Below, one piece after another: positions 39,941 to 48,893 of a stretch of DNA of 50,378 nucleotides. The DNA comes from Defluviicoccus sp. bin129 (GTDB lineage: Bacteria > Pseudomonadota > Alphaproteobacteria > MPNO01), in assembly GCA_002239065.1 (NCBI GenBank), contig MPNO01000032.1, positions 1 to 50,378 on the forward strand, written 5' to 3'. The first letter of the stretch is position 1. Every line of letters begins with the position of its first letter. Both the position numbers and the translations under genes were made by a program. The notes beneath the pieces are model-generated. The model saw nothing but the letters and a program-made list of their open reading frames with translations. It ran no database searches and was not told the DNA's origin.

Positions 39941-42613
39941 TTACGCCGCCGCCAGGCGGTCGATGGCTTCGCTCAGGCGGTCGCGCGAGCGGTGCAGGTC
40001 GGCGCGGCGCTCGCGCTGTTCCTCGACCACGGCTTCCGGCGCGCGGGAGACGAATTTCTCGTTGGCGAGCTTGGCGTCGATCTTTCCGATCTCGCCGGCG
40101 AGCTTGCCGAGCTCCTTCTCCAGCCGCGACTTCTCGGCCGCGATGTCGATCACCGCGCCGACCGGGAGCGCGAACACCGCCTCGTCGACCACCGCCTGCA
40201 CCGCCCCCTCGGGCAGCGGCGCATCGTCGCCGAGGACGATGTTGTCGAGCCTGGCGAGACGCCGCAGGAGCCCGTCGTGACGCTCGATCCGCGCCTTCGT
40301 GTCCGCCCCGGCGCCGCGCACCACCAGGCCCAGCCGGGCCCCCGGCGGGACGTTGATCTCGGCGCGGACCCCCCGGACGGTGGACACCGCGCGGACCACC
40401 CAGTCCATCTCCGCCTTCGCGTCGGCCCGCACCAGCGAGGCCGGAAGCTCCGGCCAGCGCCCGTCGATCAGCAGGCCCCCGCGCGGCGCGTCCCCGGGCG
40501 CCAGCGCCGCCCACAGCTCTTCCGTCACGAAGGGCATGATCGGGTGAAGCATGTGCAGCAGCGCGTCCAGCGTCCACGCCATGGTGGCCCGGGTCTCGGC
40601 CTGCTCCGCCGCCGTGCCGCCATCGAGGATCGGCTTGGTGAACTCGATGTACCAGTCGCAGAACGTGTTCCAGGTGAAGCGGTAGAGCGCCTGCGCGGCA
40701 TCGTTGAAGCGGTAGGCGGATATCGCCGCCGCGGCCTCGGACGCGGCCGCCGCGGTCTCGCCCACGATCCAGCGGTTGACGGTGAGCGCCGCCGCCTGCG
40801 CATCGAAGCCCGGGTCGGCCCGGCAACCGTTCATCTGCGCATAGCGGGCGGCGTTCCAGATCTTGGTGACGAAGTTGCGGTAGCCCGCGATCCGCCCCGG
40901 GGAGAGCTTTATGTCGCGCCCCTGGGCGGCGAGCGCGGTCAGGGTGAAGCGCAGCGCGTCGGCGCCGTAGGTCTCGATCACCTCGAGCGGGTCGAGCACG
41001 TTGCCCTTGCTCTTCGACATCTTCTGGCCGCGCTCGTCGCGCACCAGAGCGTGGATGTAGACCGTCTCGAAGGGGATCTCGTGCCGGAAGCGCAGCCCCA
41101 TCATCGCCATCCGCGCGACCCAGAAGAAGATGATGTCGAACCCGGTCACCAGCACGCTGGTCGGGTAGTAGCGCGCGAGCTCGCCGGTCTCCTCCGGCCA
41201 GCCCAGCGTCGAGAACGGCCACAGCGCCGAGGAGAACCAGGTGTCGAGCACGTCCGAATCCTGGCTCAGCGCGACATCCTTGCCGTAATGGTCGCGGGCG
41301 GCGGCCCGCGCCTCCGCCTCGGTCATCTCGACGAAGAAGGTTCCGTCGGGGCCGAACCAGGCCGGGATCCGGTGGCCCCACCAGATCTGGCGCGAGATGC
41401 ACCAGGGCTGGATGTTCTTCATCCACTCGAAATAGGTGTGCTCCCAGTGCTTCGGCACGAAGCGGATGCGGCCGCTCTCGACCGCCTCGATCGCCGGTCC
41501 GGCGAGGGCTTCGGCGTCGACGAACCACTGGTCGGTCAGCATCGGCTCGATGACCACCCCGGAACGGTCGCCATGGGGGATCGTCATCGGGTTGTCCTCG
41601 ACCGATTCGACGAGCCCCGCCGCCTCCAGCTCTTCCAGCACCCGTTCGCGCGCCGCCTCCCGGGTCAGCCCCCTCAGGCGTTCGGGCACGTTGTCGTTGA
41701 GATTGGCGTCCGCGTCGAAGATCGACACCATGTCGAGCCCGTGGCGGCGGCCCACCTCGAAATCGTTGAAATCGTGCGCCGGGGTGATCTTGACCGCGCC
41801 CGAGCCCTTCTCCGGGTCGGAATATTCGTCGGCGACGATCGGCAGCCGGCGCCCGACGATGGGCAGCACCGCGTGCCGGCCGACCAGGTCGCGGTAGCGC
41901 TCGTCGTCGGGATGGACCGCCACCGCGGTGTCGCCCAGCATGGTCTCCGGCCGGGTCGTGGCGACGACGATCCGGCGCCCGCCGCCGTCCTCGATCGGGT
42001 AGGCGAAGTACCACAGCCGGCCGGTGACCTCGCGCTGCTCGACCTCGAGGTCGGAGATCGCGGTGTGCAGCTCGGGATCCCAGTTGACCAGCCGCTTGTC
42101 GCGGTAGATCAGCCCGTCCTTGTAGAGCTCGACGAACACCCGGCGGACCGCCTGCGACAGACCGTCATCCATGGTGAAGCGCTCGCGGCTCCAGTCGCAG
42201 GACGCGCCGAGCCGGCGCAGCTGGCCGGTGATGGTGCCGCCCGACTCGGCCTTCCACTCCCAGACCCGCCGGATGAAGGCGTCGCGGCCGAGATCGTGAC
42301 GCGTCCTGCCCTCCGCGGCGAGCTGGCGCTCGACCACCATCTGGGTGGCGATACCGGCGTGGTCGGTGCCCGGCTGCCACAGCGCGTCGCGCCCCCGCAG
42401 GCGCGCGAAGCGGATCAGGATGTCCTGCAGCGTGTTGTTGAGCGCGTGGCCCATATGCAGGCTGCCGGTGACGTTGGGCGGCGGGATGACGATCGAATAG
42501 GGCGCGCGCCCGGCGCCCGGCCCGGCGGCGCGGCCGCAGGCGAACGCGCCCGCCTCCTCCCAGCGCGCGTAGATGCGGTCTTCGACTTCGGCAGGCCGAT
42601 AGGTCTTGTCCAT
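39941..42613 (-). CDS. valS: Valyl-tRNA synthetase
   Basis: An 890-residue class I aminoacyl-tRNA synthetase. The N-terminus [20 protein letters not shown], the HIGH motif in [14 protein letters not shown] (near 48-61), TDHAGIATQ and the KMSKS loop in [14 protein letters not shown] are all present. The C-terminal coiled-coil arm specific to ValRS is seen in [27 protein letters not shown] (in two segments). The editing domain contains [19 protein letters not shown]. Length is normal. It lies in a minus-strand run after the PIMT, TolC-like and PopZ-like genes. Confidence 0.97.
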   Translation of the reverse strand: MDKTYRPAEVEDRIYARWEEAGAFACGRAAGPGAGRAPYSIVIPPPNVTGSLHMGHALNNTLQDILIRFARLRGRDALWQPGTDHAGIATQMVVERQLAAEGRTRHDLGRDAFIRRVWEWKAESGGTITGQLRRLGASCDWSRERFTMDDGLSQAVRRVFVELYKDGLIYRDKRLVNWDPELHTAISDLEVEQREVTGRLWYFAYPIEDGGGRRIVVATTRPETMLGDTAVAVHPDDERYRDLVGRHAVLPIVGRRLPIVADEYSDPEKGSGAVKITPAHDFNDFEVGRRHGLDMVSIFDADANLNDNVPERLRGLTREAARERVLEELEAAGLVESVEDNPMTIPHGDRSGVVIEPMLTDQWFVDAEALAGPAIEAVESGRIRFVPKHWEHTYFEWMKNIQPWCISRQIWWGHRIPAWFGPDGTFFVEMTEAEARAAARDHYGKDVALSQDSDVLDTWFSSALWPFSTLGWPEETGELARYYPTSVLVTGFDIIFFWVARMAMMGLRFRHEIPFETVYIHALVRDERGQKMSKSKGNVLDPLEVIETYGADALRFTLTALAAQGRDIKLSPGRIAGYRNFVTKIWNAARYAQMNGCRADPGFDAQAAALTVNRWIVGETAAAASEAAAAISAYRFNDAAQALYRFTWNTFCDWYIEFTKPILDGGTAAEQAETRATMAWTLDALLHMLHPIMPFVTEELWAALAPGDAPRGGLLIDGRWPELPASLVRADAKAEMDWVVRAVSTVRGVRAEINVPPGARLGLVVRGAGADTKARIERHDGLLRRLARLDNIVLGDDAPLPEGAVQAVVDEAVFALPVGAVIDIAAEKSRLEKELGKLAGEIGKIDAKLANEKFVSRAPEAVVEEQRERRADLHRSRDRLSEAIDRLAAA

Positions 42614-42650
42614 CTTCGTCTTGGTGCGGTTCAGGAAATACGGATGCCGC

Positions 42651-43145
42651 TCAACCCTCGGCGGCGGACTCTCCCCGGCGCGACAGGCGCTCGATCTCGC
42701 GCCGGACCAGGCGTTCGACGATCGCGGGAAGGTTGGCGTCGAGCCACTCCTTGATCAATGGCCGCATCGCCTCCCGCGCCATCTCCTCGACCGTCTTGCC
42801 CTCGGGCTCGCGCGGCGCTCCGAGCCCGGCGGCGGCCTCGGCGATGGTCGCGAAGGAGGCCGACGCGGCGCTCTCCGTCTCCGCCGCGACGAGATCCTCC
42901 TCCGGCGCTTCGGCCGCGTCGTCCGCGGCGTCCGGCGGCTCGTCCCCGGCGGCGTCGCGGGCCGCCGCGGCGGTCACGATATCGACCACGGAACCGTCGT
43001 CGCGGATTTCCTGGGTCAGGTCGAGGATCGTCGAATCGTCCGCATCCGCGCGCCCGGCCGTCCCCGCCCGTTCGGAGACGACCTCGCGTATCGAGGCCAG
43101 GATCTCCTCGTTCGAGTGCTGTCCGCGCGCGCCGGGTTCATTCAT
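42651..43145 (-). CDS. popZ: PopZ-family (DUF2497) polar organizing protein
   Basis: A 164-residue protein. It has a short N-terminal helix (NSEEIL-type; here [16 protein letters not shown], residues 10-25), a long acidic Ala/Asp/Glu-rich disordered linker (about 30-115) and the conserved C-terminal oligomerisation region [20 protein letters not shown] followed by [16 protein letters not shown]. This is the PopZ layout: the N-terminus recruits client proteins and the C-terminus forms the polar network that anchors the chromosome parS/ParB complex. In Caulobacter popZ also neighbours valS. Length is typical. Confidence 0.88.
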   Translation of the reverse strand: MNEPGARGQHSNEEILASIREVVSERAGTAGRADADDSTILDLTQEIRDDGSVVDIVTAAAARDAAGDEPPDAADDAAEAPEEDLVAAETESAASASFATIAEAAAGLGAPREPEGKTVEEMAREAMRPLIKEWLDANLPAIVERLVRREIERLSRRGESAAEG

Positions 43146-43176
43146 CGTCGGTCTTCCTGGGTCCGTCGGCCGGCCG

Positions 43177-44577
43177 TCACTTGCCGATATCGAGGCCGTG
43201 CCAACGCTCGCGGGTCCGGCGGTAATTCACGCGCGGATCGTACAGATCGACCTCGAGCCCGAGGCTGTCCGCGGTGAGCTGTCCCAGCGCCGAGCGCAGC
43301 GCGTAGCTGGCGACCACCAGGTCGCGGCGCGCCCGCACCAGGCTCACCCGCGAATCGAGCAACTCCTGCTCGGCGTCGAGCACGTCGAGCACCGTCCGGG
43401 ACCCGACCAGGGCCTCCTGTTCGACGCCCTCGAGCGCGATCCGGGCCGCGCGCTCGGCTTCCGAAAACGCGGAAATGCCGCCCTCGGCGGTCTTGTAGTC
43501 CTCCCATCTCTGGGTCGCCGCGGTGGCCGCGGCGCGGACCGCGCGCACCGATTCGTTGCGCAGCCGGACGACCGCGTGCTTGGCCTCGCGGACACGCGAA
43601 GACACCGCGCCCGACTGGTAGAGCGGCACCGACACCCGCCCGGTCACCGCGAAGACATCGGTCTTCGCGTCCGAATCGCTCGCGTCGAGGGCGCGGCTCA
43701 GCCGCCCCGACAGGCTCACCGTGGGGTACAGCTCGCCCGCGACCAGGTCGACGGCGTGCCGCGCGGCGCGCTCGGCATGGCGCGCCGCGGTCACCGCGAA
43801 GCTGTCCGACCGCGCCCCGGCCACGGCGTCCTGCTCGGTCGCCGGCAGCTTGCCGAGCGGTTCCACCTCGCTGAGCCCGTCCGCGGCGACGCCGACGATG
43901 TCGGCGAAGCTCGCCCGCGAGTCGGCGAGATTGCCGCGCGCGCGGATCAGCTCGGCGGTCGCGCGCGACAGCCGGGAGCGCGCCAGCGCCACGTCGGTGC
44001 GGGTCACCTCGCCGACGCGGAAACGGTCGCTGGTGGCCTCGAGCTGGCGCTTGAGCACACGCTCGTTGTTGACGCTGAGCTCGACCACCGCCCGGTCGCG
44101 CACCACGTTGACATAGGCGGTCAGCGCCGACAGCAGCACCTCCTGCTCGACCGAGGACAGCCGCGCGCGGCCGGCCAGGATGTTCTCCTCGGCCCGCAGG
44201 GTCTGCGCCTGGTTGCGGCCGCCGCGGTAGACGTTCTGGGTCACCGAGATGCCGAGCTGATACGGGAGGGAGCTGTCTCCCTCCCGCTCTCCGACGTTCG
44301 GAGGCATCATGCGGGTGTAGCGGGTCTCCTGCATCCCCGCGCTCCCCTCGACGACCACCCTGGGCCGCCAGTTGGCGAGCGCCTGGCCGATCCCCTCGTC
44401 GGCGCCGCGCAGCCGCGCCCGCTCCGCGGCGAGACGGGGGCTGTTCTGATAGGCCTGGACCAGCGCCTCGCGGATGGTCAGCGCATCCGCCGGCACGGTC
44501 GGCGCGGTGCCGAGCACGGCGACGAGGGCTGCGGCCAGCACCGGTGCCCGCCAAGCCTTGGACAGTGTCGCGTTCAT
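43177..44577 (-). CDS. tolC: TolC-family outer membrane efflux protein
   Basis: A 466-residue outer membrane channel of type I secretion and efflux systems. A signal peptide covers about residues 1-32 (APVLAAALVAVLGTAPTVPADA). Two OEP repeats follow: LTIREALVQAYQNSPRLAAER begins the first and the second follows ATEQDAVAGARSDSFAV. LGISVTQNVYRGGRNQAQ and VPLYQSGAVSSRVREAKH are typical beta-strand/turn signatures of both halves. The ATG overlaps the stop of the PIMT-like gene (ATGA), as in many Alphaproteobacteria. No dedicated inner-membrane partner is adjacent. Confidence 0.92.
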   Translation of the reverse strand: MNATLSKAWRAPVLAAALVAVLGTAPTVPADALTIREALVQAYQNSPRLAAERARLRGADEGIGQALANWRPRVVVEGSAGMQETRYTRMMPPNVGEREGDSSLPYQLGISVTQNVYRGGRNQAQTLRAEENILAGRARLSSVEQEVLLSALTAYVNVVRDRAVVELSVNNERVLKRQLEATSDRFRVGEVTRTDVALARSRLSRATAELIRARGNLADSRASFADIVGVAADGLSEVEPLGKLPATEQDAVAGARSDSFAVTAARHAERAARHAVDLVAGELYPTVSLSGRLSRALDASDSDAKTDVFAVTGRVSVPLYQSGAVSSRVREAKHAVVRLRNESVRAVRAAATAATQRWEDYKTAEGGISAFSEAERAARIALEGVEQEALVGSRTVLDVLDAEQELLDSRVSLVRARRDLVVASYALRSALGQLTADSLGLEVDLYDPRVNYRRTRERWHGLDIGK

Positions 44578-45230
44578 AGGACGAACCGTTCCGCTTTCTC
44601 GAATCCCGGGAGCGGCAAGGTGCCGGCATCGAACGCGACGCGCTGCGATACGCCACCGCCGCCGCGGACCGCGCATGTCGCGCGCCCCGGCGGGGAGCCC
44701 CGCGTCACCACCGCCGCCAGCCGGCCGTTCTCCGCCAGCTGAGCGGTCAGCGCCGTTCCGATTTCCGGCACCGCTCCACCCACGAGAATCGCGTTATAGG
44801 GCGCTTGGTCAGGATAGCCCGCCGCCAGCTCGCCGTCGACGACAATCACGTTGTCGATATCGGCGCGGGCGAGGTTCCGCCGCGCGGCCTCGGCGAGGGC
44901 GGGATCGCATTCGAGCGCCACCACGGTCGAGCACAGCCGGGCCAGCACGGCGCTGGAATAGCCGGTGCCGCAGCCGATATCGAGCACGATGTCGCCGGGC
45001 GACAGCTGGAGCATCTGCACCAGCCGGGCGAACACCATCGGCTCCATCAGGAACCGTCCGCCCTCCAGCGGCAGGTCCTTGTCGACATAGGCGACCGGGG
45101 CCAGGCGGTCGGGGACGAAGTCCTCCCGCGGGAGCTCCGAAAGCGCCGCGATCAGGGCTTCGTCGACCACCTTGTTGGTGCGCAGCTGGCTGTCCACCAT
45201 GGACAGGCGCCGGTCGGCGAACGGGTCCAT
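44574..45230 (-). CDS. pcm: Protein-L-isoaspartate O-methyltransferase-like protein
   Basis: A 218-residue SAM-dependent methyltransferase of the PIMT family. It shows SMVDSQLRTNKVVDEALIAA, LPREDFVPDRLAPVAYVDKD, EGGRFLMEPMVFARL and the SAM motif I VLDIGCGTGYSSAVLARL. Canonical PIMT repairs isoaspartyl residues; this alphaproteobacterial subgroup, coupled to tolC, has a diverged substrate region (RFLMEP where canonical enzymes have the GQTIS type). The role may therefore be different. AGGAGG lies just before the ATG at 45230. It is the first gene of the pcm-tolC-popZ-valS run. Confidence 0.82.
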   Translation of the reverse strand: MDPFADRRLSMVDSQLRTNKVVDEALIAALSELPREDFVPDRLAPVAYVDKDLPLEGGRFLMEPMVFARLVQMLQLSPGDIVLDIGCGTGYSSAVLARLCSTVVALECDPALAEAARRNLARADIDNVIVVDGELAAGYPDQAPYNAILVGGAVPEIGTALTAQLAENGRLAAVVTRGSPPGRATCAVRGGGGVSQRVAFDAGTLPLPGFEKAERFVL

Positions 45231-45360
45231 CCTGCCTCCTGCGGCCGCGCGGCCCCGCGGCCGCGCCGGCTCCCGAGCTATACAAATTCCCCGGCGCCAG
45301 CACAACGCCACCCGTTCCCCTGCCCCGCCGTTTGGCGTAAAACGGCCCCCCGACCCCCCC

Positions 45361-45434
45361 GGCCCGGTGGGAGAGTGGCTATCCAGCGGACTGCAAATCC
45401 GTTCACGCCGGTTCGAGTCCGGCCCGGGCCTCCA
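45361..45434 (+). tRNA. tRNA-Cys (anticodon GCA)
   Basis: The plus strand folds with acceptor GGCCCGG/CCGGGCC, T73 and encoded CCA (45432-45434). The anticodon loop CTGCAAA reads GCA for cysteine and the T-loop is GTTCGAGTC on stem GCCGG/CCGGC. It stands at the left border of a region of mobile-element character and is a likely integration site. Confidence 0.96.
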
Positions 45435-45516
45435 ATCCTTTCAAGGGGTTAGCGAAAATTGGCGAAATCGGTCGAAGGGGGTTGGCAGCATTTTGGCAGC
45501 AACGGGCGACACTGCG

Positions 45517-45750
45517 GTGAACCTCTACGATCTATTCAGCGACCGCATCCCGGCGGGCGTGGCGCGGCTGGCGCGCGAGCTTGATCTATCCGAGGCGGAA
45601 ATCCTGTCTGCCGCGCTGGTTCGGGGGCTCGCCCATATCGACGCCGAGCGCGACCGGGCGGCGGTCATGCGGGAAGCGGCCCGGCCGGTCCACTACCTGA
45701 ATGCGACGCTCGCGGCGCTCAGGAACGGCGCCGCCCAGCCGGGAGAATGA
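45517..45750 (+). CDS. Small helical hypothetical protein in the tRNA-Cys island
   Basis: A possible 77-residue protein from a GTG at 45517 (MNLYDLFSDRIPAGVARLAR when initiated with Met). The segment ARELDLSEAEILSAALVRGL resembles a helix-turn-helix or a ribbon-helix regulator core, but no family is recognised. The in-frame extension back to 45172 runs across the tRNA and is rejected. Its stop is 1 nt before the next ATG, which supports co-transcription. No clear ribosome binding site precedes the GTG. Confidence 0.5.
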   Translation: MNLYDLFSDRIPAGVARLARELDLSEAEILSAALVRGLAHIDAERDRAAVMREAARPVHYLNATLAALRNGAAQPGE

Positions 45751-45751
45751 C

Positions 45752-46054
45752 ATGCGGATGATCGTTACTGCGGCCCTCGCCGTGAGCCTCACCGCCGGCG
45801 CGGCTGGCGCGTGCGAGGTCGAAGACTGGCGGTGGACGTACACGGCGATGATGAAAGCGCTCCAGGTAGAGGGCGTGACCACCTGCGCCAAGGGCGAGAT
45901 GTCCATCCGCATCTACGAAGGAGACGGCGAGAAGCCCGAGTTCCTAGCCGTCGACACCGCCTATATCGAGCGGCACGTATTCCAGTCGCTCGTTACCGGC
46001 ATCGAGGCGAAACCCGCCAAGCTGACTATCAAGTACACCATCGACGCGGAATAG
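45752..46054 (+). CDS. Small exported protein, hypothetical
   Basis: A 100-residue protein with an N-terminal signal peptide (MRMIVTAALAVSLTAGAAGA, cleavage before CEVEDW) and a mature domain with two Cys (near 21 and 45), perhaps forming a disulfide. The rest is a beta-rich sequence (MSIRIYEGDGEKPEFLAVD). GGGAGA precedes the ATG. No known family. Its leader resembles the one encoded at 46182, suggesting a duplication. Confidence 0.6.
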   Translation: MRMIVTAALAVSLTAGAAGACEVEDWRWTYTAMMKALQVEGVTTCAKGEMSIRIYEGDGEKPEFLAVDTAYIERHVFQSLVTGIEAKPAKLTIKYTIDAE

Positions 46055-46181
46055 CGGGATGCCTTGCATGTGGAGATGCAGGGGCCGGCATGGCTTCACC
46101 ATGTCGCACCGCGCGGCTTCCAGCGCGCGATAGCCGAGTGTCTGGACTGACCCCCAAAGGAACGAGCAACGGGAGAGAGCC

Positions 46182-46268
46182 ATGCGCCCGATCATCGCCG
46201 CCGCCCTCGCCGTCATGCTGGCGGGGGAGGCGGTCGGGACGTCAGTCGACTGCATAAAGGAAACATAA
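46182..46268 (+). CDS. 28-residue leader-like small ORF
   Basis: A short frame MRPIIAAALAVMLAGEAVGT ending SVDCIKET, with GGGAGAGAG about 4 nt before the ATG. It resembles the signal peptide at 45752 in sequence and spacing of its ribosome binding site. The TAA at 46266-46268 overlaps the next ATG (TAATG). It may be a tiny secreted or lipoprotein-like peptide, or the stump of a decayed paralogue. Confidence 0.4.
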   Translation: MRPIIAAALAVMLAGEAVGTSVDCIKET

Positions 46269-46435
46269 TGCCAATATTTGGGCTCACTACAGTTGCGCTG
46301 ACACTGGCTGCTTGGGGGCAACATCTCTACACGTGCTTTACCAACGAACAATGGGGTTTTCTTGTTGCAGGGGCGATTTTCTTCCCGATCGCGGTGGTTC
46401 ACGGAATAGGAATTTGGCTGGGAGTCTGGGGTTAA
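46268..46435 (+). CDS. 55-residue hydrophobic membrane protein, phage-like
   Basis: Starting at the ATG that overlaps the previous stop, the product MPIFGLTTVALTLAAWGQHL continues to a second hydrophobic helix (WGFLVAGAIFFPIAVVHGIG) ending IWLGVWG. Two membrane segments in so short a protein, and AT-richer codons than the surroundings, suggest horizontal origin. Similar small proteins occur in alphaproteobacterial prophages (impression only). Function unknown; holin-like or exclusion roles are only possibilities. Confidence 0.6.
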   Translation: MPIFGLTTVALTLAAWGQHLYTCFTNEQWGFLVAGAIFFPIAVVHGIGIWLGVWG

Positions 46436-46701
46436 GCGTCTCGTCTCGGGTCGCGGTTCATCGGAAGCCGAGCCGTCTCCGGCCCTTCGCTCAAGAATGC
46501 CATGAGGTCGACCGCCGAGCCCGAGCCGAGTCCTTGCGCGAGCGCATCGGCGTTGTCGTCCTGAAGGGCCACGAGCAAGTCCATGCCGGAGCACATGCAG
46601 CGGGTGGCGATCAGGTCGACGTCCGTCTCGATCCCGGGTCCGGTCGCGGTGCCCTCGTCGCGGGTCGCGGCGCGCAGCGTGGTGAGCAGGGAATTCGTCA
46701 A
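46432..46701 (-). CDS. Phage-like hypothetical protein
   Basis: A possible 89-residue protein from a TTG at 46701 (TNSLLTTLRAATRDEGTATG) that overlaps the stop of the upstream gene (TTGA). It contains two Cys (CMCSGMD) and a mixed helical pattern (DLLVALQDDNADALAQGLG). The long open frame beyond 46701 is in the frame of the neighbour's complement and not credible. It converges with the 55-residue membrane gene with a 4-nt overlap. No family is recognised. Confidence 0.5.
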   Translation of the reverse strand: MTNSLLTTLRAATRDEGTATGPGIETDVDLIATRCMCSGMDLLVALQDDNADALAQGLGSGSAVDLMAFLSEGPETARLPMNRDPRRDA

Positions 46702-47110
46702 CGCCGGGTCTCCATCAACCCGCCCGTCAGCTCGGCGAGGCTCATGTCCTTCGCGGCCTTCCGCGCCTCCGCCGGGGTCTCGCCACGCGCCGCCATCGCC
46801 CGTGCCAGGTTCGCCCGTCGTCGCGCCGCGCGCTCCGCCATGCGGCCCGCAACCTGTCCAGCCACGGGCGCGATGCCGGCCCCGATTGCCGCGCCTGCTG
46901 GTCCGCCGAGCGCGTAGCCGAGACCGCCGCCGATCGCGCCGCCCCGGAGGAGGTTCTGGACCGCGCGCTGCGGGCCGGAGCCGCCGGACAGGCTGGCGAT
47001 CCTCCGCAAGGTGTTGCTGGCGATATTGCCCTCGGCGACGGCCTTGATCGCCTTCGCCAGCTCCGGTGACCACCGGCGTCGCAGCCGGTTCTCGCGGCTG
47101 CTTCGGAATT
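46698..47110 (-). pseudogene. 5'-truncated phage-type protein with a glycine-rich C-terminal module
   Basis: The C-terminal part reads SPELAKAIKAVAEGNIASNTLRRIASLSG, then GGAIGGGLGYALGGPAGAAIGAG, then AARRRANLARAMAARGETPAEARK. This combination (SPEL helix, Gly-rich membrane-active stretch, RNA-LAR tail) recalls the C-terminus of large alphaproteobacterial prophage structural or injection proteins. Upstream of about 47110 the frame turns into unrelated sequence without a proper start, so the gene has lost its 5' part or is broken. The 5' boundary is approximate. Confidence 0.55.
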
Positions 47111-47305
47111 TTGCTGTCTCGGTACCGGCGGGCGATCTGCCGTGCGGGCCGCTCTCCCCAAGCAAGCGCAAGCATTTCCGGTCTGCTGCCGTCGCGGGAT
47201 AACATTGCATCGTTCGGGCGCGACAGCGGCGGCGAATGCGGCGGCAAGGGACAGGGAGGCTGCGGCTCAGCCACCGCCGGGCTGTCAACGATGAAGGAGG
47301 GAGAC

Positions 47306-47680
47306 ATGAACTGGAAGAACAGGCTTGCGGCGGCGGCGCTGATCGGACTCTCGGCCAGCCTTCCGATCCAGCAGGCGTCGGCGGCCGATGGGCGAATCAC
47401 CACCGAACAGGAGTTCCGGGCGAAAGCAGCCGGCAAGAAGCTCGTGTCGGAGAGCGGATGGGTGGATGTCGGCAAGGACGGATCGCTGATGGGAGAGTTC
47501 GGCGGCAGGGAATTGACCGGAAAGTGGTATTGGGAGGACCAGTACTATTGCCGCAGCGTCCAACTGGGGGGCAGGGACCTGGGCCACGATTGTCAGGTTG
47601 TCCGGGTGACTGAGGACGGCATGGTATTCCACCGGGGGAAGGGGGAAGGGAAAATGAGCCCTCCCTACCGGGCGGAATAG
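47306..47680 (+). CDS. Exported small protein of the WEDxYxCR type
   Basis: A 124-residue protein with a signal peptide (LAAAALIGLSASLPIQQASA, cleavage near residue 28) and a compact mature domain: TEQEFRAKAAGKKLVSESGW, GSLMGEFGGRELTGKWYWED and YYCRSVQLGGRDLGHDCQVV. The paired Cys probably form a disulfide. Related short proteins occur in Rhodobacterales, sometimes labelled dihydrodipicolinate reductase without basis. AAGGAGG lies 5 nt before the ATG at 47306. Function unknown. Confidence 0.75.
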   Translation: MNWKNRLAAAALIGLSASLPIQQASAADGRITTEQEFRAKAAGKKLVSESGWVDVGKDGSLMGEFGGRELTGKWYWEDQYYCRSVQLGGRDLGHDCQVVRVTEDGMVFHRGKGEGKMSPPYRAE

Positions 47681-47704
47681 TCCCGAGCGAGCCGGACCTG
47701 CAAG

Positions 47705-47732
47705 AACCCCCGCCTCAGCCCGGGCGGGGGTT
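47705..47732 (+). terminator. Strong hairpin after the exported protein gene
   Basis: A 10-bp stem aacccccgcc/ggcgggggtt with an 8-nt loop starts 25 nt past the stop at 47680. A T-rich run is missing (ttccgttcc follows), so it is a terminator-like hairpin and not a classic intrinsic terminator. The remaining gap to 47987 has no convincing gene. Confidence 0.55.
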
Positions 47733-47987
47733 CCGTTCCGAGCGCGGCTGAACCCGACCACTGCCTGGCGGGACCCCGTTCCAAAGGGCCCCTCTCCCGT
47801 CGCGCGCGACGGCATGAGGCCGGAACGCGCGTCCATCTGTACTTAACGAAAAACCGGACCTGTACGCATCGGATCGCGCCGGCTGCTCCGTAAGCTCGCC
47901 CGTTCCATGCGTCCCGGGTCTGCGGCCGCCGCGCGTCTTTCTCTCGGTCGAGCGCGGCGGCGGCGGCGAAGGCGGGGGCGGGGCGTG
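47733..47987. other. Intergenic segment, no gene seen
   Basis: Between the hairpin and the convergent EamA gene the sequence is GC-rich, with one AT-richer patch (about 47836-47858, tacttaacgaaaaacc) flanked by two copies of the motif ctgtac (near 47837 and 47862). No open frame with coding character is present. Confidence 0.4.
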
Positions 47988-48893
47988 TCAGCCCGGCTTG
48001 CGCGCCGCCCTGGCCTCGACGCGGGCGAGATAGGTGGTGCTGGCGACGATGATCGCCGCGCCGAGGAGGGTCCAGAGGTCGGGTCGCTCGCCGAAGATCA
48101 GCAGGCCCAGAACCGCCGCGTAGACCAGGCGGGTATATTCCATCGGTCCGATCACGCTTGCCTCGCCGGCCGCGAAGCCGCGGACGAACGCGATCATGCC
48201 GAGCGTGGTGAGCAGCCCGATCCCGGCCGCCATCGGCCACTCGATCCCCACCGGAGAGCGCCACACCAGGATCGCCGGGACGAGGAAAACCAGGACGCCC
48301 CCGATATGGTAGTAGAACAGGATCCTGACCGCCGGCTCGGTCCTGGCCAGCATCCTGATCATCACGTTGGCGACCGCGAAGGACATCGCCGCGCCGACCG
48401 CGACCACGGCGATCGGATCGATCCCCCCGGGCCCGGGACGGAGCATCACGAGCACGCCGACGAACCCCAACCCCGTCGCCCACCAGCGCTGCCGCGTGAC
48501 CGCCTCGCGCAGCAGCACGATCGCGACGATCGTGGTGAACACGATCCGCGAGAACGACAGCGAGGTCGCGCTCGCCAGCGGCAGGTTGATCACCGAGACC
48601 AGCGTGCCGATCTGGGCTATCGCGGCGATGACCAGCCGCGTCGCGTGCATGCCGAGCCGCCGGGTCCTGAGGCCGGCGAAGCCGGCGCGCCAGAACAGCG
48701 GAGACAGGACGATCACGCCGACCGAGTAGCGGAACAGCGCGAGCTCCGCAGCGTCTATGGAGCGGCCCAGCGTCTTGATCAACACGTCGTTGAGCGCGAA
48801 CGCGACGCTGCCCAGCGTGATCCAGACGATGCCGCGCAGGTTGGGCGGCAGCCCGCGCCAGGGCGCGAGCAGCGGCTCCAGAAGCGCCTTCAA
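47988..48893 (-). CDS. EamA/DMT-family transporter
   Basis: A 301-residue protein with about ten membrane helices in two EamA repeats (about 20-150 and 160-290). The first contains LGSVAFALNDVLIKTLGRS and the second GAAMSFAVANVMIRMLAR. GEASVIGPMEYTRLVYAAVLG and LWTLLGAAIIVASTTYLARVE are typical ends of the second repeat. Such transporters export amino acids, nucleotides or related metabolites across the inner membrane; the substrate is unknown. The gene is divergent from the bicupin gene across a 297-nt gap. Confidence 0.9.
   Translation of the reverse strand: MKALLEPLLAPWRGLPPNLRGIVWITLGSVAFALNDVLIKTLGRSIDAAELALFRYSVGVIVLSPLFWRAGFAGLRTRRLGMHATRLVIAAIAQIGTLVSVINLPLASATSLSFSRIVFTTIVAIVLLREAVTRQRWWATGLGFVGVLVMLRPGPGGIDPIAVVAVGAAMSFAVANVMIRMLARTEPAVRILFYYHIGGVLVFLVPAILVWRSPVGIEWPMAAGIGLLTTLGMIAFVRGFAAGEASVIGPMEYTRLVYAAVLGLLIFGERPDLWTLLGAAIIVASTTYLARVEARAARKPG

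Larger units (their letters stand above)
45435..47690. mobile_element. Remnant of an integrated element next to tRNA-Cys
   Basis: After the tRNA the content changes to small genes with weak or no homologues: two secreted-type leaders, a short hydrophobic protein, two minus-strand phage-like genes and an exported protein. The segment 45435-45516 has lower GC and a repeated ggcagca motif (ttggcagcattttggcagcaa), often seen beside tRNA-integrated elements. No integrase, terminase or second attachment site is visible, so this is a decayed remnant or one end of a deleted element. Borders are approximate. Confidence 0.5.

Noticed and set aside
39902..42754. 950-codon open frame on the plus strand
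   Set aside because: It is antisense to valS and has no recognisable domain.
47705..47740. Classic intrinsic terminator
   Set aside because: The stem is strong but no T-run follows, so I list it only as a terminator-like hairpin.
45361..47990. Second attachment site matching the tRNA-Cys 3' end
   Set aside because: GC-rich stretches such as the one near 47718 share only a few bases with the tRNA end; no direct repeat of useful length was found.
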